This document shows positions 46,540 through 57,539 of a DNA stretch of 64,000 nucleotides, in pieces. Under the pieces are notes generated by a model that did not search any database, was not told where the DNA came from, and saw nothing but the letters and a program-made list of their open reading frames with translations. The stretch is from contig CALYLX010000077.1 in NCBI GenBank assembly GCA_944990035.1, forward strand, positions 124,001 through 188,000, read 5' to 3'. The stretch is from Clitopilus passeckerianus. Its lineage: Eukaryota; Basidiomycota; Agaricomycetes; Agaricales; Entolomataceae. A program made the position numbers and the translations under genes. Each line of letters begins with the position of its first letter. Position 1 is the first letter of the stretch.

Positions 46540-48268
46540 GATGAACTTCACAGCCTTGATGCGTTCTCCACCTCCAGTAGCTCCGAGAAAGTCCTTTCTC
46601 TATGTGTAAAGAGAAGTTTCCGGACCCTCGGATCCTGGAAGCTTGAGGTCTGGCTGGGAAGGCGGATAAGGGTATTCATCAAGCGATTCGTCGCATTCGA
46701 ACAGGGGCGAGGTGGGATATAGAGGCGAAGGAGAAGGGGCTTTAGAGGTGGTGGAGGAACGGCAAGGATACGATATGGGGGATACCAGTGGTGGGCGTAT
46801 GTGGAGGGGATGACCGGGATGGCGATGAGGAAGGCTACCTTCGACATCAGGCCGGTTTCTTCTTCATCGGGATGTACGTCGTAGCCCTGATGCGTAAGGC
46901 CAGCTATTGACTCGGTCTCCTCTGAATCTCTACATCTTCTTCAATATGGTTGAGATTTCGCAGGAGAGCGCTTGGAACGGAATGCACCCTGCACATATCC
47001 TCGTTCGCGCCCTTCGCCGTCGTGTTGTACAGGTGCAAGCACGGGTTTTCACACAAGTAGAATCTATACCAGGAATACCAATATTAGTTTCTCCACCAAA
47101 ATGATACGAGGCAAAAGAGACGTACGATGATAGGCCACCAGATACGTGCACCCAACGGCCACGACTCGACTTGCAACTGGAGGTGGTCGGATACAGGCTG
47201 ATTTACCTCCAACATTGGCACGTTGAGCAACAACAGCGTTGACAGATTGCTCCATGCACAGAGCGGCAGTGGGGTCTTCTTCTCCAGCTGTTGTACATAT
47301 GCCAACTACACCAGGCAACGTAGATTCCTCGTTATCCGCTAACAAGTCCGCACGCCGGTCTCAAGGTGTTCGTCTTTGAGTCTCGCAGTCTCTGGAGGGC
47401 TATAGACTCGAGGATGGTCTAAATGGATGTAGAAGGCCGTGTGTGGGGAAGGGAGTGTCGGAGATGTCGTGAAAGCCTTGGAGGCGGAGGAGACGGCTAA
47501 GAAGGATGTCGAGGATTTTGGATGACTTCAGACGGTGCAAGGCGGGTGTTCTGGGGTGTTCTGTTAAAAAGAAAGAAATAAGAGGTTAGAATGGATGAGA
47601 TGGAAAGGAAGATGGCACGTACGTACTGCCAGTGGTTATGAAACGCAGCGTTGGTCTCCATTGAGTTGGATTATTGAGTTGGATCTGGCGTGGAGGAGGC
47701 GCCAGAAGTGGGGGCACAAAGCAAAGCAGTGCGACACTGGTGCTTTCCTGGGGAGAGATAGAGATGAGGTTAGCTGAGGTGAGGTGGAAAGGTGGACGGG
47801 CACGTACGGTATTCACAGGTCCTGTGAGATCCCATCCGCGTGAAGTTCAACGTTCCGGCCCCAAGTCCAAGCCCCCAGCAGGATGCAGCCGAGAAGTTGA
47901 GGATAATACAACCCCATGCCACCCGTAGGATCGGGTTATCAGTAGGATGATTTTTGAACAAAATGTCAAGATGTTAGGAGTGAGTCTTGGCACTGGTTGC
48001 GTGGGAGGGTTGACCAGCTATCGTCGTCCACGGTTGACGGGAGTGAGATTCAGTGGGATGCGGAGGAGTCATGACCTAGAATCGAATAGAAAAGATGAGT
48101 AAGTCGAACGGTTACGCTCGTTAGCTGCAACTTACGCCAACATCGCCCTATGTCACCGAATCCAACGGAGGCTCCTCTCTCAGAGCTTAATCCAGTGTAA
48201 CTCAACCACTCCCGAGTTCGACGTGTTTGTATTTGCCTTGGACTGGTGGATGTGGAAGAATCGTCCAT
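46540..48268 (-). pseudogene. TBC1D20-like pseudogene L
   Basis: Starts with a preserved first-exon beginning at 48268 (ATGGACGATTCTTCC), preceded by the conserved 5' flank (CGCCAAATCAGGCCC). 47305-47090 encodes a degraded TBC stretch (YVQQLEKKTPLPLCAWSNL). 46690-46600 matches the IMGPK region. Between them lie unrelated or repeated pieces. Many stops and shifts. Confidence 0.6.
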
Positions 48269-48429
48269 GGTGGTGAAGATGGTGGCAGGTGGTAGGAGTT
48301 GATGGGCCTGATTTGGCGAAAATCGGCTTTTGGTGTCCGCGCTTACACATGAGGTATTGGGCGCTCATCCGATTTGGCTCACTTGATCACCAGTACGCAG
48401 ACAGTCTATCTTTTCCTACGCAAATATCC

Positions 48430-49500
48430 GGCACATAGGATACATTTAACAGGGTAGTGAGTTCCAACCAACTGGCCACACTACTCCAGCTCATTCATCA
48501 ATTCCGTTGAATTTCAGGCCATACCTTATCTGCATCTCCCTCCTGCCACCCTTGGATGACGATAGATGCCCAAACATCCTTCGAAACGGCCGCCAGATCC
48601 AACCCCAAACAAACAGAAGCTTGGACCGGAACTTGGCCTACTGTACACCCAATCCTATGAGTGACATGGCGCTGTACGATCCTTAACTTCGCAACCGCAT
48701 CTGGCTGGAGGCTTGGACTTGGGACCACCAAATCGGACTTGGCGTAGTCAGGATCTCGCAGGACCTGTGAATAGAGTACGTACCGCCTACTCTTCCATCT
48801 TACTTCGTCTGACCTTATGTCAATGTCTCTCTAGGAATGCACCAGGCTCGCGCTGCCTGACTCTAGGGCCCCACTCCTGGTATCTCCCCCACTCGTAGAC
48901 GACAACGGCTGGTAAACGAATATCAGATCCAATTCGACGTAGACGAAATCCATCAGGTACGTATCATCCTCCATTCCATCTCATCCATCCTAATCTCGTA
49001 ACTCTTCCCCTCCAACAGAACATATGTCTCACACCATCCGAAGTCACCCAAAATCCTCAAGACCCTTCTACGCTTCTTTTCCGTCTCTTCCGCTTGCAAG
49101 GCTTCCACAACACCTCCACCGTTCCCTTCCCCACAGGCACCCTTCCACGTCCATTTATCCCTCCCCCGAGCCTATGAGCCTTTAGGTATTTGGCGTATAC
49201 ACGGCAGTTGGAGAAGAAGAACTCGCTGCCGTTCCGTGCGTTGGGCAGTTACTTGACGCTGTCCCTGCACAAATGCCGACATTGGGGCTAAAATTGCTTG
49301 TATTCGATTACCTCTGGTCGCAAGTCCTGTCAAGGTCCCCAATGTGTGAGTATTTGGCTTACAATCGTACGTCTCTTCTGCCTCGTATCACTTTCGGTGG
49401 AGAACCTGATCTTGGTATTCCTGGTATAGATTCTACTCGGGCATTAACCTGCCCACGTACGAGGGTATGTCCAGGGCGCATTCTTTCCTGAGCTCACACC
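48430..49500 (+). pseudogene. TBC1D20-like relic M with internal repeats
   Basis: Plus-strand debris. 48920-48990 resembles exon 2 (ATATCAGATCCAATTCGACG) and 49200-49270 resembles the QLEKKNSLPFRALGSYLTL stretch of the TBC domain. 48430-48960 is a diverged copy of 53030-53500, and part of it also appears inverted at 47800-47980. Not translatable. Confidence 0.45.
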
Positions 49501-50061
49501 TGCGGAATGTCAACCACATGGAAGAATACGTAGAGATTCAGAAAAGAATGAGTCGACACCAGTTGTACGCCTCAAGGCTAAGACGTGCATCTGCACCGAG
49601 AAGAAACGGGACTGGATGCGTGGCCATATATCCGAAGGCGGTTGCTTGTTGTATATATGTGAATTGGTATGCCAAGTCATCCACAAGCCCATCTCAACGT
49701 CTAACATGCCGTCTTTCAGGTCACTTGTTTACTCCGTCGTCATCTTTATGGCTACGGGACAACAGGCCCATGGGATAACTCTCCTCCAGCACCCCATATG
49801 ACCATGATGGCAAGGATGCGGGACGTCTCTGGGTTCTCGATAAGCCGACGAGGCGCATTAGTAGAATCGTCCTGCCCCATTCCCTCATTAAACCCAAGCT
49901 CGAGTGGCCCAAGATTCTCCACGTCCTACCCCATCAAAACAGATCCTCTAACATTCACATAATTTCAGGAGAATAAGTCGTAAATTCCACGCAGCAACAT
50001 GAACTTCTATCCTACTTGTGTGTGGATGTATTATCCATCGTTAAACAGCGGCTTCGCGAAG
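49501..50061. other. No gene recognised
   Basis: Downstream of the glycopeptide-like gene on the minus strand; nothing recognisable on either strand. Confidence 0.35.
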
Positions 50062-51032
50062 TTAGCAGAAATTAATGACAAGGTTGACCTATTCCAAAGT
50101 TGTCGAAATTTAGTCAGAGTCAGGCTCGTGATATTGCCAGGAGTTACTTACGTCATTCTGCTGACAATGAACTTCAACGTGGGTGTCACTGGGTACGTGG
50201 AATGCAGTGTTGCAGTTCGCATTATCGCCTGCACGGCACGGTGTCAGAATCCCGCATAAGTAACGTTGTTGAGCCACTCACACGTCGCTCCTTGGCCGTC
50301 ACATCCATTAAAATAGCTGAAAAAGATGATGCTCAGTATTACGGTGGGGAGGACTCATGAGCAAAAAACATACCCAAAGCCAGTGGTAACGGAGAAAGCA
50401 ACGCTGAGGGAACATCAGTCATTTCAGTTATGAATCTGGGTTAGAATCAATGAGGCACTCACGGAGGAATCAAATTTATGTCGGTGGAGGAGCCACTTCC
50501 AGGGCGAGTGGGGTCCGGGTTTTGAAGAGTAGTTTCAACGACGGTGCAGCCCTCTCCATTTAGTTTGCAATTTCCTGGTAGTAGCGGAGTACGCAGTAGA
50601 TGAGCTAGGAATAGCCGAGTATAGGTTCTGCCTGCCACCCACCTGTCTGGAGATACCTAAGATCATCGGGTGATTCGACGTAAGTGGATTGAAAAAACAA
50701 TAATCTGGAAAGACTTCATACTTACGCAACAGCAGCCGTAAAAGGTCCATTGATGGTGTAGTCTTGTCCAGTCGAGAGGATCCGCCCGGCACGAACCAGC
50801 GTTGGCTGCCGGAACAAAGCTAAGTCAATACCCGGGCCAGCATTATTGAGGTAAAATCAGTTTTACCGTCCCCCTTCCACATCTATACAACGCCGCCGAG
50901 GTCAGAATTAAGCTATAGATTCAAGAATGGTTTCGCCCACCTGTTATTGAAGTGCACAGTGTGAGTCTCAGCGTTAACGAGGCCGGTAGCGGCGAGAAGG
51001 ACTGAAGCAGCGATGAAACCGAGGGAGCGCAT
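50062..51032 (-). CDS. Secreted glycopeptide-like protein, nine exons
   Basis: Predicted 160 aa from nine exons: 51032-50941, 50882-50867, 50805-50726, 50656-50643, 50574-50463, 50403-50374, 50316-50282, 50228-50152, 50088-50062. Two exons are only 16 and 14 nt, yet all phases agree and the product is continuous. Signal peptide MRSLGFIAASVLLAATGLVNA. The mature protein shows blocks I associate with a secreted basidiomycete family usually called glycopeptide: VHFNNRCGRGTPTLV, YTINGPFTAAVAYLQTG, GEGCTVVETTL, FGYFNGCDGQGA, and a cysteine as last residue. Eight cysteines remain in the mature chain. Role in the family is not known to me; probably extracellular. A fragment of a second copy lies at 51940-52110. 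Confidence 0.78.
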
Positions 51033-51939
51033 AGCGAGAAGGGGATTTGGAGGATATCGGAAGGTCGGTAGGCTTCAAGAAGGCGAGCACGATGTCGTAG
51101 CAAAACGATATCAGGGTATTTATGCCAAACATCGTAGCCTAGCCAATACGAATTTATGTATTACTCACCCGAAGGGTCCTTTCAAGGGATGCATATGCTA
51201 CGGCAATTTCATATTGTTATACCGATTTGCATTGGAGTCGTTCCCTTACGGTACTCACCATTACTCCAAGTATAAATCCCGGAATTCTACACGAAGTCCA
51301 TCGTGCTTATCTGGCTATCTACGGGGCTCTTGGATGAGCGGAAGAGGCGGTGTGTAGAGTACGTACACCATCCACGTCGACCTCCAGGTGCCGTTGGAAT
51401 TAGACGTAAGTAGATACGTTCGGACCCCTGTGGAGCGTGTACATGACCATATGGTTAGCGTTTTGCAATCAGCTGTAACCTGACACTGACGGGAGGAATG
51501 CAGCGCGATCGGACTGCCTCGAGGATCCCTAGCGTCGGCCTCGTGAGCTTTTATTCGCTTGCAATCCCAAATTCAGACTTCATTGGTTTTCGGGGTTGTG
51601 ACACACTCGCCAAACCGCACAAACCCCCATAACTTCATCGAGGACGAAAATCGGAGCAGTGGTGGATGGTGGAGGTGAGCATGAAGAGAGGTACGTTGAA
51701 TAGTAGAGACGGCGGGCGATGCCGGTCCGTCCGTGAAGTCGATTGATCTCCGCTGCGTACCCGGACGGACGGCATGATGTTCATTAGTCGGAGCTCGAAT
51801 CCCTCTTGAATTCATTCTCGACAACGGTCTTCGTCTTTGTCGGAATTGTTCTGCAATCTGGGGAGTTCCGTTCACTCTTAAACCACATGTATCAGGCAAA
51901 TAACAGTCATATGCATTCGTTAAAATCAAATCGTCTGTT
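51033..51939. other. Upstream flank of the glycopeptide-like gene; partial dispersed repeat
   Basis: No gene. 51525-51590 matches the beginning of the dispersed repeat found upstream of the SCR genes (CCTAGCGT..TTATTCGCTTGCAATC). Confidence 0.45.
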
Positions 51940-52110
51940 ACTTACCGTCCCCCTTCCCCATCTATACAACGCCGTCACTGTCAGAATTAATTAAGCCATG
52001 AAACTGCATGGTTTCGTCCGTCTGTTATCGAAGTGCGCGATGTGAGCCTCAGCGTCGACGAGGCCTGCAACGACAAAAAGGATTGAACGGCCTTTTAGGC
52101 TGCGAGAAGG
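51940..52110 (-). pseudogene. Fragment of a second glycopeptide-like gene
   Basis: Minus-strand sequence aligns with exon 1, intron 1 and exon 2 of the gene at 50062-51032 (GCCTCGTCGACGCTGAGG for the signal-peptide end; the GTATAGATGGGGAAGGGGGAC-like acceptor region). No later exons follow, so only the 5' end was duplicated or survived. Confidence 0.6.
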
Positions 52111-52582
52111 CGAGTGCGGGGTCGCGGGCCTTGGGATCACCGTCTAGTGCGACGTCACCCGAACGGACCCTGCAAAGTTCCCTGGTAGTTTGATTTATGT
52201 ATCCCAATCTTTCCCGTGAGTAGGGAATTTAGGGTGTAAAGCATGTAAAGCTTTAAATCCTTGACTTCTCACGTCGTGAATTCCTCAGATACTTACTTAC
52301 TTCGGATAAATGGTTGAGCTGGAATTTACAGTGATTACAGGAAATATACGCATGCGTTGCAAGACATTTGGTTTCGCCGTCTCTGAGCGTCGCCTTTTGA
52401 GGAGAATCCTCGACGTCCTGGACTCATAGTTGCCCCTTCTCCAATCTCGTCCAGTCGTAGAGAGGGTGGAGTTATTGGTAAAAAGGAGCTCAATTGTCTA
52501 AGCGCCCAGGAGCTCGGGTCCAGGCGCCAGGCACCAAATGCCGACGATTCATGAGGACTCTTGCCTCTTGACACCACCATCC
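52111..52582. other. Intergenic; 5' flank of TBC relic N
   Basis: The last 80 bp carry a degraded TBC-type 5' flank (CAGGCGCCAGGCACC, then TGCCTCTTGACACCACC). Otherwise nothing recognised. Confidence 0.4.
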
Positions 52583-54130
52583 ATGGCCGATCCTCCTCCT
52601 CCCTTTCCGCCGTCACCTCCACCTTTCAAAAAAACCCAGGAGCATCACAATAAGGCAAACGAGACTGGCCTAGTCTGAGGGAAAGAGTCTTCAACCCGGT
52701 GGATTTAGAGAAAAGAGAGTCGCTTTATGGTCAGTTTCGTCAATCCGTCTAAACTAGCTAAACTTACACATCTCTCTTCCTCCCAATAGGCAACGTCTCC
52801 TCGGTATCCCACCTTCCCACACCGAAGACCCCAATACCGAGAAAGATGATGAATTCCGGCAAACTCTTCCTACCCAAATGTCAAATCTAACTCGACACGG
52901 ACCTGACGCTCCATATACGCCAGCCAAAGAGACATCGAGCTTGAGATAGGATAATCTTGACTGGAACAAGCTCTGGGATAGGATCTTCCGGTGGATTTGG
53001 AGAAGAGAGGCGACCTCGAGGTGAGTACCAACCAACGGGCCACACCACTCCAAATCACTGATCTATTCTGGTCGATTCCAGGCCATAACTCAACTGCATC
53101 TCCCGCCACCATTGGATGATGACCGCTGGCCAACCCTCTGGCACAATGAACGTCAACACCAACTCCAAACAGCTTGAAATTTTGTCCGGAACTTGGCGTA
53201 CTGCATACCCACTTCGTGGCTGCATCTAGCTGGAGGCTTGGCGTTGGGGACCAGAAAGCCGAAATCTGCCCAGCCAGGATCCCACAGGACCTGTGAAGAG
53301 TGTACGTGCCGCCCACCTCTCCCTCCCACCTCATCTAAACTCATGCTCGCTTCTCTCTAGGAGAACCAGTCTCGCACCGGTCCATTCTGGGTGACCCACT
53401 CCTGGGCGTCCCATTCTCACCACCCATGGACGACAACTGTTGGCAAATGAACGACAAATCCAACTCGAAACAGACAGAAGTTTTGCTCTCTACTCACCAG
53501 CCCTCGATCACCTACCTACGACATGACGAAGACGGCAATGGAGATATAGGCACAGCGCTTTCAATGCTTAGTTCGCTCCTGCCAATTGTCGGCGACGTCG
53601 AACTCGTGAGTCCAGATATGGGGAGCACAAAGGAAGAAGAAAAGGAGGTGAAAGAACGGTCCATAGCCAAGGACGAAGCTATTTCACCACGTTCCTGCAT
53701 TAGCGCCAACAAAGATATCCACCTGGTGGAGAAAGATCCAGAAGATCCTCCATTTCCCCCATCCTCAACTTATTCCCCTCTTTCGACGCTCCTGGCGTCA
53801 CCGTCTATTCATACCAAGCCCACCCCCGCACCTGCGATGCCACCACCATTGCCTCCCTACGCCTTGACACACCACCTTACTCTCCGTAGCAATTCTCCTC
53901 CAACCATCCAACTCCATCCTCGCCTTCCATCCATCTCTTCCTGTCGCCCTCAAAATCGGCTAAATCATGAGCCCCGGAAGTGTCCTATTCACTCAGACGG
54001 AACGGTTTTCCTCGCGTCTGTCTACTGAGGGATATGAAGAGGTAGTAGGGAGGCGGGAGGAGGCTACCCTTCCAACCCTCGAAGACCCTTCAGATCTCAA
54101 GGAAAGGAACGAAGGAGTCGGCAGGGAATA
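52583..54130 (+). pseudogene. TBC1D20-like relic N, exon 2 joined to exon 4
   Basis: Exon 1 starts at ATGGCCGATCCTCC and contains a TGA; the first intron and exon 2 start are recognisable (ACGTCTCCTCGGTATCCCA). 53340-53500 repeats exon 2-like sequence, directly followed at 53515 by exon 4 (LRHDEDGNGDIGTALSMLSSLLPIV). Exon 3, with the core of the TBC domain, is missing. The open frame 53426-54028 is therefore debris. The end matches the EVVGRREEA stretch. Confidence 0.6.
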
Positions 54131-54503
54131 GGTTGAGAAACTCGAGACGCTAGATGAAATCTACCATGGCGTTTGTGCTTGGGATGGTTTGGACGCACCG
54201 GGATGGGTTAGTCAATCCAATTCATATGGCGCCATTGAGACGATATTGACGTGTGTATAGAGTATGTTGGCTTTGGGCGTATAGAAACGAGTCCTTGTAG
54301 CAACCTTGCGTTGGTCCGGCGTCCGGATGCCCTCAGAATAGCACGTATCCATTCTTGTATTGGTGCACGCTACTAGTATTTGTGACTGTTGAGAGATACA
54401 GGAAGTATTATCGAGAATGATATATTGGAACTACAATAGTGGAGATTCAAAACCTCACTCTCGAAAAAAGGCCGCCAGTTTCATCCTCCTTAAGATGATA
54501 CCT
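54131..54503. other. No gene recognised
   Basis: 3' flank of the F-box gene; nothing recognised. Confidence 0.35.
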
Positions 54504-56276
54504 CTAGGAATTAGCGCCCCCGGGCCAAAACCTACGAGCACTCCGGATTCTTTCATACTCCTCCCTGAGGCGCCACCAAACCAAGTCGCTTTCGACCAAT
54601 AACTCAGCTCTGAACCCCGGTCGACGATAATACACCAACTCCCCTCCTGGGTTCGAAAAAGGGCTGCTATACAATAGATAGGGTAGAGAAGGTCGCTCAA
54701 AAACGCTATTTCCCGATGGATATAAGCTAGCATACACCTTAAAAAAAGTCGGGTGCTGGTCGGGGGTGAAATCAACCCTAGCAAGCATCGGTAACTCTCC
54801 AAACAATTGCCATATCCGCATGTTGGAGATGGCCAACTCGTAGTCGAGATATTCGAGGTCGTCGAAGGGACAGACGCGAGGAAGCTCTTGTACGAGGTGA
54901 AGATGTTCGATGACTGGGGGAATGAACATGAGAAGCTCCCGCTCCTGCCTGAGGGGATTATGTCCAACCTTTGGGCTACTCGAAAAATGGAGGACCCAAC
55001 CGTCAACGCCATCGCTTGGTGCAAGGGCCAAACCTCGAATGGAAGGGGTGATCTGACGAGTGGCTAAAGCTAGTAGTGCGCACAAGGCGTTCATGGTGGG
55101 CGTTGATCCCGGGCCGTTGATGTCGTCCCATAGGCCGAGGAGCCGAACTGATACCCCAGGAGGACATCGAATGTAGCGGACGAATAGACAGGATAGCTCT
55201 GCAGACGCCTTTATGTACAGATTGCGCAAAGCGCTAAAGACAACAGGGGAGTGAGCACTCTCGTGCCATGAAATATCCTCGGGTTCCAATGGTGTAAACA
55301 CGCAAAAGAGCGTGAGAGTTCGAAGATTTGGGAGATAGTGCAGGGTCTGAAGGACTCGGCGCATGGACGATGATTGACCGACATTGTCTGGTTCGTTAAA
55401 TACTTCCAGGGTTGTAAGATATGAGATTGAGGAAAGCTGAATGGGTGAATTGAAAGGGTTGCGGTTGCGGAGAATGAGATGTCGTATTTGAGGGGATCTG
55501 TCAAGGATTTCCAGGAGATCTAAGTGATTCTGCCCCACTTGAGTTGAGGGGCATTCCGGATAAGAAACGTGAAGCCTCTCGAGACTACATGTCTCGCTGC
55601 CTTGACGTAAACTAGCTAGAAGCAGCTCGGTGGCCCACCAGGTTGCATAGGAGGGGAGGTCGAGGAAGATGGCCTCAGTGTTAGGTAAGGCAGAGCAGGC
55701 CAGGTCCATGGAGGCGTCATAGTCCGGGCTGTCATCCAACTCCTCTACGTTGACGACCAAGGTGAGTTTGGATGCTTTTGCCCTCTGAAGGAAAAGCGAG
55801 GCGACTTTGGGATCGTGCAGAGGCGGCCAACTCCAAAGAGCTGGGGAGTTCAGAGCTACACGACGCCAGTGAGAGCATACATGGGTAACCCCTAGCGGAT
55901 CCAAAGATACGCGACCTGGAGTAAGAGCCAGATGTTTCCAGATCTCGACGAGGATTTCATCTGGAAGACGTGAGATGTCGCTAAGGGAATTGTGGTAAGA
56001 TTTCCAGCAAAGTATAACGTTCTGGAACTTGGATTCTACGATCTTGCTGTCGGTGAGCCTTAGTATGTTTAGGTGAGCACTTATTTCTTCATGGATGGTA
56101 GCGTAGGCGAAGAGTTTTCCCCTTCGCGGGCTAAAAGCGTTGAACGGGTTTAAGAACTTTTCCCCATCCGCTATAAGTGGAAAATGGAAGATTTTGAGAT
56201 GGGCGAGGAGCGAATTCAACGATTTCACCAACCATAGTTTGGAAGGGTTTTGATATCGGGCATCGTGTTTCGTCAA
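54504..56276 (-). CDS. F-box protein (agaricomycete type, LRR-like C-terminus)
   Basis: Single open frame of 590 aa, no intron needed. A helical lead-in (EEISAHLNILRLTDSKIVE) precedes the F-box at about 102-147: ISRLPDEILVEIWKHLA, then VTHVCSHWRRVALNSPALW. The remaining 440 residues show irregular leucine-rich segments (LDLLEILDRSPQIRHLILRN, LHYLPNLRTLTLF), as in the large F-box families of mushroom genomes. Such proteins are substrate receptors for SCF ubiquitin ligases via Skp1; target unknown. ATG at 56276 gives the longest form; internal methionines before the F-box are few. It ends about 370 bp from TBC relic N. Confidence 0.88.
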   Translation of the reverse strand: MTKHDARYQNPSKLWLVKSLNSLLAHLKIFHFPLIADGEKFLNPFNAFSPRRGKLFAYATIHEEISAHLNILRLTDSKIVESKFQNVILCWKSYHNSLSDISRLPDEILVEIWKHLALTPGRVSLDPLGVTHVCSHWRRVALNSPALWSWPPLHDPKVASLFLQRAKASKLTLVVNVEELDDSPDYDASMDLACSALPNTEAIFLDLPSYATWWATELLLASLRQGSETCSLERLHVSYPECPSTQVGQNHLDLLEILDRSPQIRHLILRNRNPFNSPIQLSSISYLTTLEVFNEPDNVGQSSSMRRVLQTLHYLPNLRTLTLFCVFTPLEPEDISWHESAHSPVVFSALRNLYIKASAELSCLFVRYIRCPPGVSVRLLGLWDDINGPGSTPTMNALCALLALATRQITPSIRGLALAPSDGVDGWVLHFSSSPKVGHNPLRQERELLMFIPPVIEHLHLVQELPRVCPFDDLEYLDYELAISNMRIWQLFGELPMLARVDFTPDQHPTFFKVYASLYPSGNSVFERPSLPYLLYSSPFSNPGGELVYYRRPGFRAELLVESDLVWWRLREEYERIRSARRFWPGGANS

Positions 56277-56439
56277 ACCTATCGTTGATGATGGTGGAGA
56301 TAAAGCAGGTCAGTGTCAATGAAGGCCTGAACGCAGGAACGTCCGGTCACGGCCTGGATACGGCCCGGGCATGATGCTGATATCAACTGGAAGAAATAGC
56401 CGTGTTTCTTTATTCCTCCTGTCTGGAGATTGCAAGCCA

Positions 56440-56568
56440 ATGGAAGCTCGCAGGAACGAGGGCCAAAAGGACGACAAGTACTAGTAGACCCCTACATTCC
56501 TCCTTTGCCATTAGCAAAGGCGACTATAATGCGAAGGATAACTGTCTTGTGGTACGAACTTCTTGAGT
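56440..56568 (+). pseudogene. Fragment of an SSP-C copy
   Basis: The last 20 codons match SSP-C almost exactly (AISKGDYNAKDNCLVVRTS then stop). Upstream, similarity fades and in-frame stops appear. This is the end of the inverted-repeat arm, where the SSP-C copy was cut or decayed. Confidence 0.6.
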
Positions 56569-56958
56569 GAATATGACGACGTTGCTGATAGCTTGATTTG
56601 AAACAGAACAATTACTAGACGATATAGCTTTTGTACGCAATTTAACATAGTTGACGTCTGGAATGAACAGTACTTTGAATATTCCTCCCTTTTCACTATG
56701 GCTAGGCCTGAGGCGGGCTGTTCAGTCGTTTATACCTCGGAGCGATGTCAAACTAGTGGGAAACAGGCACCGGGTGCTGGCGACTGGCACAGGTCTTCGA
56801 CCTAATCACTCAACCGGCCGAATAAGTAGGTGCCTTCCTTCTAGCTGGATTCCATCTGTCGTGCAATATGATCCCGCCCTTTGGAGCCGACTTGGGGGAG
56901 TATATAAACCGTCGCGTTTCCTTGGCCTACTTCAACCAGTCGACTAGAACTATCCACT

Positions 56959-57297
56959 ATGAAGTCCACCCTTCTCGCCGCCATGGCGCTTGCCAAGATG
57001 TTTGTCGTACACGCTGCTCCCATCGGCACGCCGAACAGCTTCAATAACATACAACAGGTATGCTCAATTCGGTCAGCATTTGAATACTGGTGGCGGCGGA
57101 CGCGCATGACTCGCTCGTAGTGCAGTGACAACACGGATGTAAAGCTCATCGATGCAAATGTGGCGGCAAACATCCTTGCCGCTGGGAATCCAAATAACAA
57201 AGATATATGTAAAGCGGTATGGAGGTTTGGCTACATTTAAAAGAGGCCCGTGCTGATGATGATTTCGCAGGATAATAAGGTGTACCTCAAGAAATAA
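56959..57297 (+). CDS. Small secreted two-cysteine protein SSP-B
   Basis: Predicted 73 aa. Exons: 56959-57057, 57121-57216, 57271-57297. The signal peptide MKSTLLAAMALAKMFVVHA is followed by a mature peptide of about 53 aa with two cysteines framing the family core (CSDNTDVKLIDANV; GNPNNKDIC) and a basic end (VYLKK). A TATA-like TATATAAAC lies about 60 bp upstream (56899). It is the intact counterpart of the frameshifted SSP-A on the other arm of the inverted repeat and sits upstream of TBC copy H in the same direction. No known family recognised. Confidence 0.65.
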
Positions 57298-57439
57298 TCT
57301 GGTTGACGCGTTGACGTCTAAGGTGGAGTACATGGGCTTTGAGTAGATTACGATTCGCTCCTCTGTGTAGCCAATGTACTGTCTATACACGCATGAAAAT
57401 GTGGAAAACTTTGAAATTGAAGGAAACCAAGGGATAGCA

Positions 57440-57539
57440 TAAGCGCCCATCAGCTTGGGAGTAAGCGCCAAGCGCCAATTGCCGAGTTTCGCCAAATCAG
57501 GCCCTGTCAACGTTTTTGCCTCTTGACATCATCATCACC
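57440..57539 (+). promoter_or_regulatory. Conserved 5' flank of TBC copy H
   Basis: AAGCGCCAAGCGCCAATTGC, CGCCAAATCAGGCCCTG and CCTCTTGACATCATCA directly before the ATG, nearly identical to the flank of copy G. Confidence 0.55.

Noticed and set aside
53426..54028. A 200-codon open frame that could be taken for a gene
   Set aside because: It aligns piecewise with TBC exon 2 and exon 4 with exon 3 missing and frames mixed, so it is pseudogene debris.
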